From positions 84,962 to 148,961 of the forward strand of contig DF239903.1 of the NCBI GenBank assembly GCA_000507305.1: DNA of 64,000 nucleotides, written 5' to 3'. This document shows, in pieces, positions 12,150-25,119 of the stretch (the first letter of the stretch is position 1; each line of letters opens with the position of its first letter). The stretch is from Breviolum minutum Mf 1.05b.01 (lineage: Eukaryota; Sar; Dinophyceae; Suessiales; Symbiodiniaceae). Made by a program: the position numbers and the translations under genes. Under the pieces are notes generated by a model. That model saw nothing but the letters and a program-made list of their open reading frames with translations, searched no databases and was not told the DNA's origin.

Positions 12150-14017
12150 TCTCTGTCACAACAAGCATGTGTGAGACAGAAATCATTTCTGTGAAATGGA
12201 AAACGCAGAAACAACCAAGGTATACAAACGTTAACAATGCTTTTGAGGCAACAAGTACAGAATCGTTCCAACAACTGCAATTTGTTTCAAGTCGTCCAAC
12301 ATCAAAAAGTATACTCTTCAACAAAGGTGTCGTGAGCGCTCCGTGAACGCCTTGGTTCCGGCAGGTCGGTACAGCATGACGATCACTGAGTTGGAGGACG
12401 GAAACAGGAAAGAACGTACTATCACTTGATACCAATGTCAAGTTTCTCAGCAATTCTGATTTCAGTACACTGTGAGGCAAAGCATTGTATATACCCTCCA
12501 CGAATACGAATTGGTGTGTTTCCACATTGCCATGCCCAGTTTGAGTAGGACAAATAGTTTGAGTAGGACTAATTCACAAGAAGTCATGTGCCGAGTGGAA
12601 CGTTGCCACCTTCATTCCCACAAACAAAGACACCCGAATGGGATCTAAAAATCATTCCCTCAGTCCTGGATCTCGCTTGATTCTCATGATGCAGTGAAAA
12701 TCATGAGGATTGAAACTTGATCTAACTTGTGTATCAATTCAATAATTTAGGACTGTTGTGTTCAGGGGTTTCTGACCATCTCACAGGAAATGACTTTGAG
12801 TCTTCAAACGGTGAGTTGTCTGCTATCTTAACTCAACCTATGTAATACCAACTGCGCTGTCAAAATCACGAGGCTGAAACATGTCGCTTGAAAAGCTTCG
12901 CAAGTTTTATCTTTGGCTACCAGGTGTCACCCTGCCACACCATTCTCAATAGTTGTCAACTCAAACAGGCAGGATCCCACAATGTCTCCTATTGCTCCGG
13001 GCCGCAAGAACTATTCTCTACCACTGATGGTGCGCTGGCCATGAGCTTATCAATCTTGGTTTGAATCTGATCGTAGGCTGTCCTCATGCTGCCATCCAGA
13101 AATCATGACTGAACATGTTGGGATCAAATTCAAACTGACCGAATAATGACCGATGGCTACCAAACTTGTGGCAGCCTATAGTAGTTTCCATGTGTTCCCA
13201 TCCAGTGCAACCCTAGGAAAAGGCAAGTTTGAAGTTTTTCCATGCATGACTGCGTGCCAATCAAAGGGCAAAACGACAAAACAAGTTGGACTGTTGACGA
13301 AAGGTGAAACTGAAACTTGTCCTAACATATCCTGGACTATCCTGGACTGACATTTGCATTTCCGCTTGGTCCCGCAAAATTTTGAGGAAGATCAAAGCCT
13401 GCTTATTTCACCTGCATAATTGATTGACTAGGGTTCCACAATCCTCTCATTCTGTTTGCAGACTCACTGGTGCAAGATTTGTTTGACTTGGGCCAAAAAA
13501 AAACATGTTCTTGCATTTGGTTTGCATGGACACCCTGACAAAGCGGGCAGTCTTCAAATACCAAATGAATTTTCTGAAGAAATTCCACCCTTAATTTCCA
13601 TTGGCCTGTTCCTGAAACTCAAAGACGAGGGGCTGACAAAAGGATTGAAAGTTTCCCATGGAGCCTAAACCACCAAGCATAGCCAGTTCTTAATAGTAGG
13701 ACACCATCATCATGGTGCCTAGTGAGTGATCGGAATCACGGAAACACACCAACAAAATCTCGTGCATCGTGAAGGGGGAATCATCAACCTTGACAGTGCC
13801 ACAGTGCCTTCATCATATTTGAGGCAGTCTTCTCAAAGTACTAAGATTTTATGCCAATTATTAACAAGCCATGATATTCATCGTAATTTCCTTAGTTAAA
13901 ACATGTTGAAACCGTTTTTGAAGCAGGAAACATAAAAGAAAATGCCCATTCCTTCTCATCTCTCAGGAGCGACTGAGTATCCACCCAAGGAGCTAATGAA
14001 ATTGGAAACTGAGATAC
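12150..14017. other. Stretch with no well-supported exon
   Basis: Minus-strand open frames at about 12350-12500 (VSSDSTFFPVSVLQLSDRHA) and 13450-13590 (HLVFEDCPLCQGVHANQMQE) look protein-like, but neither has a convincing AG|G acceptor. The rest looks like intron. Confidence 0.3.
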
Positions 14018-14091
14018 CTTTGGCATTGGCAACAATGGTATCAATGTTGCCTTGGGAAGCTGGAACAAAACGTCCCAATAAAGAAAGACTC
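14018..14091 (-). CDS. Candidate 24-codon exon, unrecognised
   Basis: Bounded by TCAAAG|GAG and CCAAAG|GTATC, this 74-nt segment encodes SLSLLGRFVPASQGNIDTIV and ends VANAK. It starts one base before a codon and ends one base into the next. The composition is protein-like. The function is unknown. Confidence 0.4.
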
Positions 14092-15229
14092 CTTTGATAG
14101 AAAGTTGTATCTATAGGAAATAAAAGCAAATACACATATTGATTCTTTGAAGTAACATGGTATTGTATGATTTTGCGGTGCTGCCAACTGCATGTGCTTT
14201 TGTTGCTATTCAATCAGACCTCTTGTCAATATTGTTGGACGGCAACTGTCCAGTTCAATTTCAGTGAATCTCAAATGAATCCCGAGAGAATCAAAACCAT
14301 CTTCTGCGATCTGTCAGCTTGAAACTGTGGTCGTCAAGTCGTCAAGATGTCATACAATCATGGCATCGCGCCACTACGCTTATTCGATGTAATCAAGTAT
14401 CTGATCAACAAAAATAAATTGCATACCTATGGAAAGTAACACTCCTCGAAACGAATTCTCAACAGCTTTGGGCGAAAACTTAACATATTGTGACTCATGG
14501 TGCAAGTAAGCAACTGGAATCTTGAAGGGCAACACCCCAATTGTTAGGATAGACCTTGTATAGGTTGATTTGCTCCTTAAGCTGATCTATGGCCATCTCA
14601 AAGGTCATACAATGCCTGAATGGTGGCGTGGTGTGAATGTGTCACGCTGCCACGACTCACAAACATCCTTGCAGGCTTGATGGCCATAGGCTCATCAAAC
14701 CTAGATGATAGATGTCTTAGATGGGCCCTACATGATAGACAATGATAGTGGTAAATGGGAAGAACACCAAGCAAATTCAGCTTTCCAACAATCTCATCTT
14801 GGCTTTAGCACCTATGATTTCAAAGGCACAAACGATGCCATACCAACGATATACAACATCATTCATACTTATAGTGGATATAATCATGAAAGCAAGCGGA
14901 ATGGTCATGACATGTCATGACTAAGATCAATGTGGCAGCGCGAGCCTCTCCAGTTTCAAGATGCCGTGACTCGCCAAATTTTGTTTGGTGGTGCAAAGAC
15001 AAAGCAACCACGAAATTGAACATAAGTCAGAACTTATCATGGGAGAAACATATACAAAAGCAGTGCATTGCTCGCTTGCTAACTCTCTGAGAAATCTGCA
15101 GCTTCACCGCAGTATGTTTCACACATAATGGATGTATCCCCTCTCTCGATTAATTAGAGCTTACCACCTGCACACGAAACAAACCAAACAAACACCGAGT
15201 GAACCAAAACGGAATATCATGGAATATCT

Positions 15230-15415
15230 TGATCTCTGACATCTAGCGGTGGCATCCGTTTCGTCCTTTTTCGGAGATACATCACAGGGCCAACAGGAAA
15301 ACACCGAAAACTATTCAAGCAGTAAAAAGTGGAGCTGTTATTCAGAAGCCAAGACTGAGTTACAAACATTTTCTTAAAGTGCTGCAGACGCCAACTCCAT
15401 ACGGACTTGGAAGTT
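15230..15415 (-). CDS. Possible basic/Cys-containing exon
   Basis: A minus-strand open segment includes FVTQSWLLNNSSTFYCLNSF and then VMYLRKRTKRMPPL. No AG|G acceptor was fixed. It lies within the span between the Cys-rich exons at 17 kb and 11 kb and could belong with them. Confidence 0.25.
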
Positions 15416-17028
15416 GACAAATGGCCTGGAGAAGCGTGGGGGTGAGATAGTTACTATCTGAAACCAAGCGTGTTTTTGAGGCATCTAGAGGTCAGTTGGT
15501 AGCCCTTTGTTCAATGTTTTTAAGAGCTCTGGAGCAGTGATTGAATCCTTGGCGCACATGACTGAATCTAAAAATAATCATTCACCAATCCAGATGTTCT
15601 TGAAAGAGAGACTGTCCTTGTGAACTTTTGAGGTCATCTGACTTAGCTTAAGGGAACATATCAAAGCTACACCCCATACAATGAGTACTGATGCTTGAGA
15701 AGTGGGGTCAACTTTGAGTGCGGGATCAAGATGATCAAGTACCACCAAATAAAGACCCACTCAGTGACTAGGAATGACTCCAGATCAACGTGGGTTCAAA
15801 ATAGCCTCGTCAAATTATACGTTTCACAAAAGGTGAAACATGTTTCTTTAAGCTACCTTGCTGGTTCTATGATATTTGTCACCCCACCCTCCGAAATTTC
15901 TGACCTCATCTTATTTTGCTAGTATCAATTCCTGGAAAGCACCTGTGTCTTGCACCATGAAAACACACACAAAAGAAAACAAGGATCCCCGTCTGGTGCT
16001 ACAGGGAGGGCTTGAGACTCTAGGACTCTAGAATAAAATACATAGCGGGAAACCATCCGATAGAGTATGGTCTGGGTTGGTGTCTTAGCCCCACAAGATC
16101 ACCTGAAATAAAGGTATAAAGCCATTGCCTTTCCCAAACATGTCCTGGATGGGGTTGGCTACCTGCACAAACGGTGCTATAAAATGAAAACATAGGTGTC
16201 CGACCTACAAAGAAGTATCAAAATCAATGAGCATGAGAGCCTTCCACAAACGTCTTAAATCAAATGCCCCTAATGTGCATAGAATATTTAGGGTATCCTA
16301 CCTGTCTCGTCCGTCTCCTACCCAGCCTGGACTAAATCGCAGACTTTTCAGGGGCTCGAGATGCTCCCTTTTCATTTAATGCACCGATGGGGGATAACAA
16401 GGGCCCAAGTGTTGGTTTCAATGCGAGTCGGGCTGTTTGCATGGCATGGCTACATATTGGACACGTCATGGCCACTTTTCATCGTTTTCGGCTTTGCATG
16501 TTTGCATCTCGGCGGTGGGTATGGCCTGACCGCTACGAATGTCTGCATCACTAGCAGCAGCACAGTCGGCCTCATGTTGCATGACATCAATGGTCGGAAG
16601 AGCATTAGTTTAACCCACACACACACACACACACCAGCGCCTGGTATTTCATAGTTTGAACTCGGTGCTGCTGAAAAATCAGTTAAGCTATGAAAAGCAA
16701 CTCTATCCCAGCACATTGCACTCTTTGATTGATAGGTATTCCGACAATGGGCAACATGTAGGCAACAATAAGTGCTATACAAGGGGGGGGAAGTATAACA
16801 TGATCTAAATCAGCTGAACTAAACAGGTTTTGTGTTTGTTGCCCTCTTGGTCATACTTGTCCAAGGTCATGTCGACAACCTTCACCAAAAGAATTGTTTG
16901 CTTTGCAACCAACCGATAAGTTGCCGGAATGAAAGGGGATGATCGATGCGTATTCATGACAGGTGCGTCCTACAAGTTACTCAATCCCACATGTCGGTTG
17001 ATCGGTAGTTGGAGATGTCAAGTGCCAC

Positions 17029-20000
17029 CCATATCTGAGTCAAAGCCACATCCACAGCTCCTCGAACATAGGTGCAGCAATCCCCCCGTTTGTCTGAAGC
17101 TTCATCTGTGTAGTTCAAACACTGCCTGCCCAGCCATGCGCAGAGGCAAAGCTCCGGTGAAACATGTGCCAAAAGCAAGTCTTGTGTTGGAACATCAGTC
17201 GTATCAAGGATATCATCATGAAGTACACTTGAGTGACTGTCAAACTTAGAGTTTATACATGTTGCAATGTAAGTGCAGTATTTCAGCATTGTCACAGCTA
17301 AAGAACTGATTACTTTACACTTTTGCATTAAAGGTGCTGGTCAATCTTAATATGTCTCTTTCAATGGGTTCCCGTTCCACCACAACACAAAAGCAGCCCT
17401 GAACCTGCCTGCTGTGACAACTGTCTTTCCATATAGCTGCCATGGAGTTGATACCAATATTGTAGTTGCAAAGATCTGTTGAGCCCAAATACGTTTCGAA
17501 GTAGTTTCCCAGAATCCTTCGCTGACCAGTAGGGTGCAAATCTGTGAAATATGACTTGAATTCAAAACCAACAGGAATTGTAAATGAATTATACTATACT
17601 ATCATATCATCCTGGGACCTGGGAGTCTAAGACCTATCATCCATCTGCTACATACTTGCACATATGTACTTGTCACATGTTGAGCCGCACAAATCGTCTA
17701 CCTTCAAGAAATAGTCATTTCGTTCACCGGCCAACCCGCTGAAATTTGGAACGCAGCAAGCAACTCTTTGAACTCGCAAATTAGATAATCCACAGCCTGT
17801 GAGATGTAGCCTTAGGAGGCCACAGAAAAAGTGGCAATGAAAGACGGTTGTCCATTGTCCACCAACAAAATCAGGAAATTGAATAAGCTGGACATCGGAG
17901 GGAGCATGATTGAATGTCTTGCCTTCCATGTCACTTGTCTCTTTAGAAAAATACATTGTCACATCTTCGCCCAAAAAACATGTCAATTTCCAACCCTTTG
18001 CGAACCCAACAAAAAACCTAACAAAGTGGCTCCAGACTCACTTGACATATTTTTCCGGAGTCAATGTGACCAGCCTTGAAACTACTAGAAGTGAACCATC
18101 ATCCACTTCCAATCCACCTTCACCCAAGTTAGGAATGCATCCAGGAAACTCTCAAGTTTATAGACATTCCAGGCTGCACTGTTAGGTTTACCAGCTTCCA
18201 TGGCTCCTTAAGTCACCAGGTCCCCTCAACCAAGTAACCAAAGATTCCTAATGCGTTTGGGGTATCATATAGTATGCCATGGTACGCCTATGGCCCTTTC
18301 ATAGACAAGCCAACATAATATAGAAAGTCAAAATATTTACTGCAACGTCTCACATCCAAAAGGCTTATCTCTACCAGCTGCTTAAAATTTAGGTAAGCAA
18401 TGCAAGCCAAAGTATAAGAAAGGCGGCCTTGGCTTTTGCTACACAATCTTGCAAGATCATGGCATATCTAACAGTAAAACTCCATCATTTCACTAGAATG
18501 TTCACCATGCTTGCCATCTTGTGACCTTTGGTGTGGAGGAAAAAGAAAAAGGTTTCTTTCGTTGAAAGAGGAACGTGCAGGCTTCCCAAATTCCGGCTTT
18601 TCCTGTGCAGTTATTTTGCAACAATCTTGCACACAACTTGAGACAAGTTCTATCGAGGATGTATTTCAGTCACCAACCCAAGTGCATTCAGATCGATATG
18701 AACATGCATGTTTCTGCCCCCATGTCTCAAACTGGATTTATTGCAACTCATGCAACAAAATACAGTAAAACGAAGAACAAGCTTCCCATGACGCCATCCA
18801 TAACCCCAGAAGCTACATAGGCGTATCCACCCATGGCCATTCCGCCATAGTCGAACAATTTGCTACGAAGCGCCGTCATACCTAATGAAAACTGGAAGTT
18901 CAAAACAGCAGCCTCTTGTCTATGTGTCAACTACAACCATAATCACTACATACGGAATCATACGGATACGTAAGGCCACGAAGGCAAGATGTGGTCTACC
19001 AGCAAATCAATGAACCCAGAGCCAACCAATGGATAAGTGAGAGGATCACCAACAAACAAGTCAAAGGAACCTGCCCGTGTTGTTGGCCTGGAAATTTTGC
19101 TCATGAAATATTCCATTGATGTTCATTGAGTAGGTTACAACATGTTCCCGACATCCCCAACACCTTCAAAAAATCAAATCTCTGGGGCAATCTATAACCT
19201 CCCGCAATCTCCAGTCCCATCAAATATCCAAAGGACCTCCTGTAGCAATGGCTGTTACAGCTCCCATAGTATCATAGCTGCCATCGGGTTCTTCTGGCTT
19301 AGGCCTTTTGCCACCACAGGGATTGCACTTGTCCGTGTTTGCCGTGCAGTATTCACCTGGAAGAAGGCTTTGTTGCAGGGAGAGCTGGTTGTTTTCTACC
19401 CACTGGAAATCTTTTTGTAGGTCGGAGTGGAAGGACTGGATATGTTCTTAGTCTTTTTCTTGCTGGGGCATCATATTTTTTTTTGTCTTGTAGCCGGACA
19501 ATGGCAGGAACAAACGGGCAATAAAGGGACAAACCGTTGGCATGCATTGAACTAAAAAACAGAAACAACACTGACACTTGTCTCAGCAGGAGGTGACTTG
19601 ATGCGTCTTACAGCTGTAGACTGTCAAGGCCTTGTGCATAATTACTTACGTGTTGATATTCGAGTATCATCCAACAAAGAACCATCTTTTCATAAGTTTC
19701 CTCCGCTACATATGGATGAAATACTTAGCCTAAGATGAAGCCTTGGTGTCCAACTCGATGTGGGTGGGAAGGAGGGCACTACCACATCTTAACTTGTTAC
19801 TACATAATGGGAGTAATAACCCACAAGGAGAACATGCAGTCAGGGATCTGCAGGTCTTTGGCAAACTGCAACAAACTTTTGAGCCTACCCTCACCTCCTG
19901 TGTGTCGTGCTGGCTCACTACCCTTACACTGGTGCTTTTCCACATTGCGTCGGCGTCGGTTGGTGCAGTAGCTGTCCTCACAAGTTTGCATCTATAGAAA

Positions 20001-21076
20001 GGGAACTAGGAAAAGAACACTTGAAACCATCTAGCAATAGCATTCAAATAATTGATGAATGAGGGGGCATTCACAAAAATTGGATAAAACCTGCAGGTCT
20101 AGCACGACACCCTGACATCAACGACAAATTTGATTTCATAACTGGCCACACCTTAGCCTCAAAGCTTAGATCTATGTCCTTGATATCTTTGTAGCGCCGG
20201 CGGTTGGGCATGTATTCCTTGCAGGTGGCAGATCGCCGACGACGACGCCTGTGGATGCAATGAAGCTGGGCAGCAAATGGTATTTGGAAAAAAACTAAGC
20301 ACAGTAAACGAACAGAAACCATCATACACTAAGGCCTATAGTTCTGACAAATTCGTGGAGACATTGATTCTGAATGGTTCAGACTTTTTAAAACTTTTAA
20401 CATGGCTTCATCACAAAGCATGTTTGAATTAACAAGCTGCGTGATGTTTGCTCTTGATCAGCCTCCCACCCAGCTCTCCAGCTGCATCTTCTAGGTCATC
20501 ACTGCGTTCCTGGGATTTTGGGAGAACTCCTCATCCATTTGGGTCGTACACACTATACAAACCATAAACATCTGTAGGCCATCTAAAGGCCAACGGGTTT
20601 ATTAAAATGCTCCGGGATCATAAGAGCTGGAATCCGCAGCATTTCATGGTGCGGCATGTTTAAACGGAATGCGTTTTCATTCGCCAAAGCGGCAGGATGC
20701 CACCAGAATTGACATAGACACACGCATACACAGATACACAACAGAAACGGAACGTGTAGAAAGGAAACTGAGGGAAAACATCTATCCCACTAGTATTTGC
20801 TGAACGGTTTGCTCCCAGCATGTGATGTCACATCATATTGCAAACAACTGTGTCCTGAAATTTCTGACATGCCCATTCATCTGTACAGGATCCATCTTTT
20901 TGGCAAGCTTCCTCCATGGACATGTTGACACTTTCCATCTCCACATTGCTTACCTTCCAGCTCTTCACATCTTTAACACTCAACAAGCTCGGTGAATCCG
21001 CACATTCATCCCCTTCTTGGGTCGCAGTGCTTCCGGCCAGGTGCAAATACAGCACCGACACCAACAGCAGCTTCAT
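17029..21076 (-). CDS. Secreted Cys-rich protein, multi-exon, 5' part of gene
   Basis: The ATG at 21076 opens a typical signal peptide (MKLLLVSVLYLHLAGSTAT) followed by an acidic, Cys-containing region. Further exons, with matching phase where stated, are 20248-20152 (contains CKEYMPNRRRYKDI), 19976-19895 (DSYCTNRRRRNVEKHQCK; phase 0 join), 18881-18805 (MTALRSKLFDYGGMAMGGYA; joins in phase), about 18148-18042, 17995 to about 17680 (GWKLTCFLGEDVTMYF through a CGSTC motif), 17516-17409 and 17125-17029. The last two join through a GC donor and give QCLNYTDEASDKRGDCC. The gene goes on below 17 kb. Two exons carry an N-R-R-R motif beside cysteines. It probably enters the secretory pathway, but no family is recognised. 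The end of exon 1 is not resolved. Confidence 0.5.
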
Positions 21077-22336
21077 CAACCAAACCTTGGTCGAAGGGTG
21101 ACCGGGTGGCGTTTGGATGAGAAGTCTCGGAAATTCCGATGAGAACTCGAAACATCTTACAACTAAAAAACGCAGTGTAATCATGGCTGGTGGACTCCCA
21201 AGCAAAAAACATGCTCGACGACATCACCGTCCTTTTTCCCCAGGCGACCACCTGCACAAACCCTTCTCTGGATGAGTGTTGCAGCCAAGGCTCTTGTCTG
21301 TGGTCTTTGTAACCACTGAGAAACAGCGACTAAAACGACTGAGGCGAGCCGAAACAAAATCCTTCAACATCACATTCTTCCACCATGTCATGTTTGTAAA
21401 ATAAAAACCTTTGCCATTGCTTGGCATCCTTTGCAAGGCAGTTGGCCGCAACAAGCTAATGCTGGTAGATCAGTCCCAATTGCCCACCACGGCCGCCCCA
21501 AACAACCACTCGGAGTTCGATTTGGATGGCATTGTCTGAAATCCCTTCCGCCATCAAATTCCTACATGTTCTTATAGCACCACCTACCCAGCCACCTAGT
21601 ACCTTCAATCCCACCATGAGTCGCCTGGTCAAAAAGCCTCGTCGAGAATCTGAACGAAAACGCTCAAAGACCTAGCAAAGTCTTAAGCCAACCACCAAGC
21701 ACCTAAAGTTCAACACCAACCACTGAGACATTTGGACGAATCTTGGCAAAGAATGCTTAATATTCATTCCAGACCCAGTATGCACTTGAATTATTGACAA
21801 AGACAAAGACTGGATGTATTGATTACGTGTGATGCATGCAAATTTACACAGTTGGCCAAGAACCGGTATTTCATTCTGAAATGCAATGGCGGCAAAAAAG
21901 GCAGTTTCAAGAAAATAAAGGTGGTCGCTTTTGCTATAACAATAAGTTCAGCAGTTGAAAGTTCAGTACGTAGACCACTGATCTTCAAATAATGTTTCCA
22001 AAAGTTGGCAACTAAACCCATCGGCAAGAGGCCGTCTCCACCCAAACCCAATATCCAGCAAAACATCGTGGACTGTAATGACCGTCTCTGAAAGTTTCGC
22101 GCAGCATGCATATCCGCATCACGTATCTATCATCATATATCACATCTGCTGCATATCCCGCAAGTCGACAAATACCATGTGAAACACATGCATCATAGAT
22201 CTCAAACACCATACATTCTATTGATTAATCACCCACATGTAGATCACATGCAATCACAATCGCACAATTGCATCTATATCTCCTTTGGCACAACACTATC
22301 ACTACCATCTCCCCCTCCTCCCCTGCACACAACAAC

Positions 22337-24460
22337 CTCCTTGACGCGAGCGGCAAGATCCGCCATATCAGTGGCACCCCCAAGTTCAGCCACCATCAGG
22401 TCCCTAGTGGCGATGTCCGATTCCCATCATGGAAATTTAGCCAAGAGATTGAACTGTGCAGGTCTTTAACACCAGCAGGTACTCCAGGTGTTCTGATCAC
22501 TAGATACGAAAATCTGACATACTTCCAAAATGAGATCCAATCTGACAGAAGTCTGACAACCGCCATCAATCCATCTATGAATGCAGCAGCTTCAAAACTG
22601 CACAATCTAGCTGTTGACATAGAACTGGCATAAGACCATCTGCGTCTGAGGCTGAACTCATGTATTTGGTGCCGATTACGAACTCAGCTGTTGCAAATGC
22701 AAGTTCATCATATGTGTTGCATCTATCATCATCTTTCCACCCCGTCACAGATAGGTAGATAAGACCTGCACTCAAAAGGAGATGGTTCGCACCAATACTT
22801 TCACAAATTTCAACGCCAAGTGACTTAGCTCAGCGCTTCATCGCATGATCGAAGCATTGGGATGAATAGATTTCATACAGGGAGACCAGCCTGAACTTAT
22901 ATATATATATATTTTTCTAGGCATTCTAGGTGGTGATTTCAATCCAATCGAAACGTTTTAGTTAAGCACAAAATAGGCGTGAACATTGAAGCCACATAGT
23001 AGTAGAATCTTTCTATGGAAATGTTGTTCACTTTTATCTCTTTCCTACATCTTCATAAATCCTCACGAATTGTAGATTGATCAGTTGAGGTGGCTCTGTA
23101 GCAGGCTAGTTTACTGGGCGTTGTCCAATCAGTTCAAGTCTGATGCGTTGTTTGCTTGACTGCGTGTAATTTCAGTGAAACCCCCTTTCTGCGTGCCACA
23201 ATGCCCACCATGCAGTTCCGTGCAAGCATGCCTTCAGTTGAGAAGAGCTCCATGCAGTTAAAACTTGAGAACGATTTGAACACTTCAGGGTTCCCCCCCC
23301 CAGGCACTCAAAGCATCAACAGAATTGTATCATCTACTCTCCGCTCAGCCCTATCATCCATCAATCAACAAGGTAAAAACAGTCATGTCCATCCCAGAAC
23401 ATTCCAACCTTGCGCATCCAGCAGTGAATAAATGAAGCCCCTTCACTAGGGAGAAGCAGGGCTGCCATGAGTAGATAAAACTTCCCAAGCTTTGCAGGCT
23501 GGCTTAAGTATTCATTAATTACAAAGACATATATAAAGGCGTGTGGTCAATGATTTGTTCTTTGTTCTCAACAGAACGTACTAAGCTGTCTCAAGAATCA
23601 GGAGCAGTGATGACTCGAGGTACTTTTTCGGAAAAAGGAACTGCTGGCCGTCTTTCGACCCAAAGACTTTGAAACAGATCCACCTTCTGAATGTGGTTTA
23701 TATCAAGGGTGCTGCAAGAAATATGGGGGCAAGTTCTTTGAAACATCTAGCCCGGAAGGTAAAATAAATAAGCCCCTCGCAAATGGAGGAGCGTGTCCTC
23801 TCCTTTGTCTCATGTTGAACAGTCATGTTGAACGGTCATCAAAACAATGCCCCTGCCACTCTTCGGGAAAACATCAAAAATGCTAATGGCGAACCACCTT
23901 TATCAGATTAATACCGATCATACAAGTTTTCATTTGCATGACACAACTATTATCTAATGTCTAAATCATATACATAGATACCACTATATACAAATACATG
24001 TGTGCATGTATTATCTATATCTGACAACGTCTCACTGAGAAACTTGGTCCGCCCAAAAGTGGTGAGCACACCCTTTTGTTTCCAGACTCGGATCTTGAAA
24101 TTCCTTGTCATGATGTGAAACCGACTTGAAACAGCCAGAAAGCAAGGTGAATCCGTGAGAAAAAACAGACACATCTTCATTGGATCATGGCTTCCATCCA
24201 CATATGCAGTATATGCCACATATGCAGTATATGCATACATGATCATAGATGCACGTTGTTTCAGCCCTCAGAATGCATCCACAAAGGCTATTCCATCCTG
24301 CAGGAGCTGTCAAATTGGATATCTCTGGTTGCAACACCCGAAGCAACACACCAACAAGTCCAATCCAATCAAGATACTGCTTCCAAAAACGGACGCTTTT
24401 TAGGTTGTCTTTGTTGATAGATTCCCGTAACCCAAAGTCGGGCTCAAGCCACAACCTCAT
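22337..24460 (-). CDS. Unrecognised gene, tentative start and exons
   Basis: An ATG at 24460 follows GACCCAG|ACCCACC, an acceptor-like context 7 nt upstream, as in the array genes. Exon 1 (24460-24324) begins MRLWLEPDFGLRESINKDNL and holds a hydrophobic stretch (YLDWIGLVGVLLRVL). With a GA donor (CAGA|GATATCC) it joins in phase to an exon starting at 24103 (NFKIRVWKQKGVLTTFGRTK). Further coding-like segments are at about 22740-22620 and at 22403-22337 (DLMVAELGGATDMADLAARV, GA or GT donor). The family is not recognised and the order of the later exons is inferred. It lies 660 bp downstream of the stop of array copy 1. Confidence 0.35.
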
Positions 24461-25119
24461 GGTGGGTCTGGGTCAGTTGTTGGAGGCCCTTCCACAAAGC
24501 CAAGCTGAAATAACAAATCCAACCAATCAACCCATGTAGCGCTTTTTTCTGGCCCCCCAATTCCTTCCAAAACGTAATCTTCATGTCACATTGACCTTAC
24601 ATGCCAAACCCTACAGTAAACTCACATACTTACCATCATACTTTTGTGGTGACTTTGGCAAATGAGTCACTTTAACCACTTGCTGGAATATTTGATGTAA
24701 TGATAAGTGTGTCCTGTTTCCTTATACAAAACAGTGTATACATATATATCATTATATATAGAAAATATACGGTCTTATTTTTGTGATTAATTCCCTGACT
24801 GAAATTATCTTCCCACCACTCGCCCGTATTTCTTCCCCGCACAGTCGCACTACTTGGTATGTACTTCTGATTGACCACGCAAGCAAAAACGATGGAAAAA
24901 CGAAAAGGTACGGCCGTAGCCGTGGCGTTAAGCATTGTATTGAGCATTCCTCCTTTTGAACAGCTGAAAGTCAGGAGAGCTGTGCAAAATGAGACCTGAA
25001 TCATGATGAACAACTTAAAACACTAAGTTCACCCGTGTGATTTAATGCCTCTATAAGTTTCATGTTACACGACATTGCTTCACACTTAACACCCAACTAT
25101 ATCGATTCCGTAATTTGGC

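Noticed and set aside
18805-18881. Resemblance of YGGMAMGGYAYVASGVMDG to inositol monophosphatase
   Set aside because: The YVASG pattern recalls that family, but the expected WD-x-AAG and metal-site motifs were not found nearby, and flanking exons are Cys-rich and secreted in character.
23156-23431. 91-codon plus-strand frame
   Set aside because: It is opposite to the strand of all convincing genes, has no splice context, and includes a homopolymer C run; judged to be chance.
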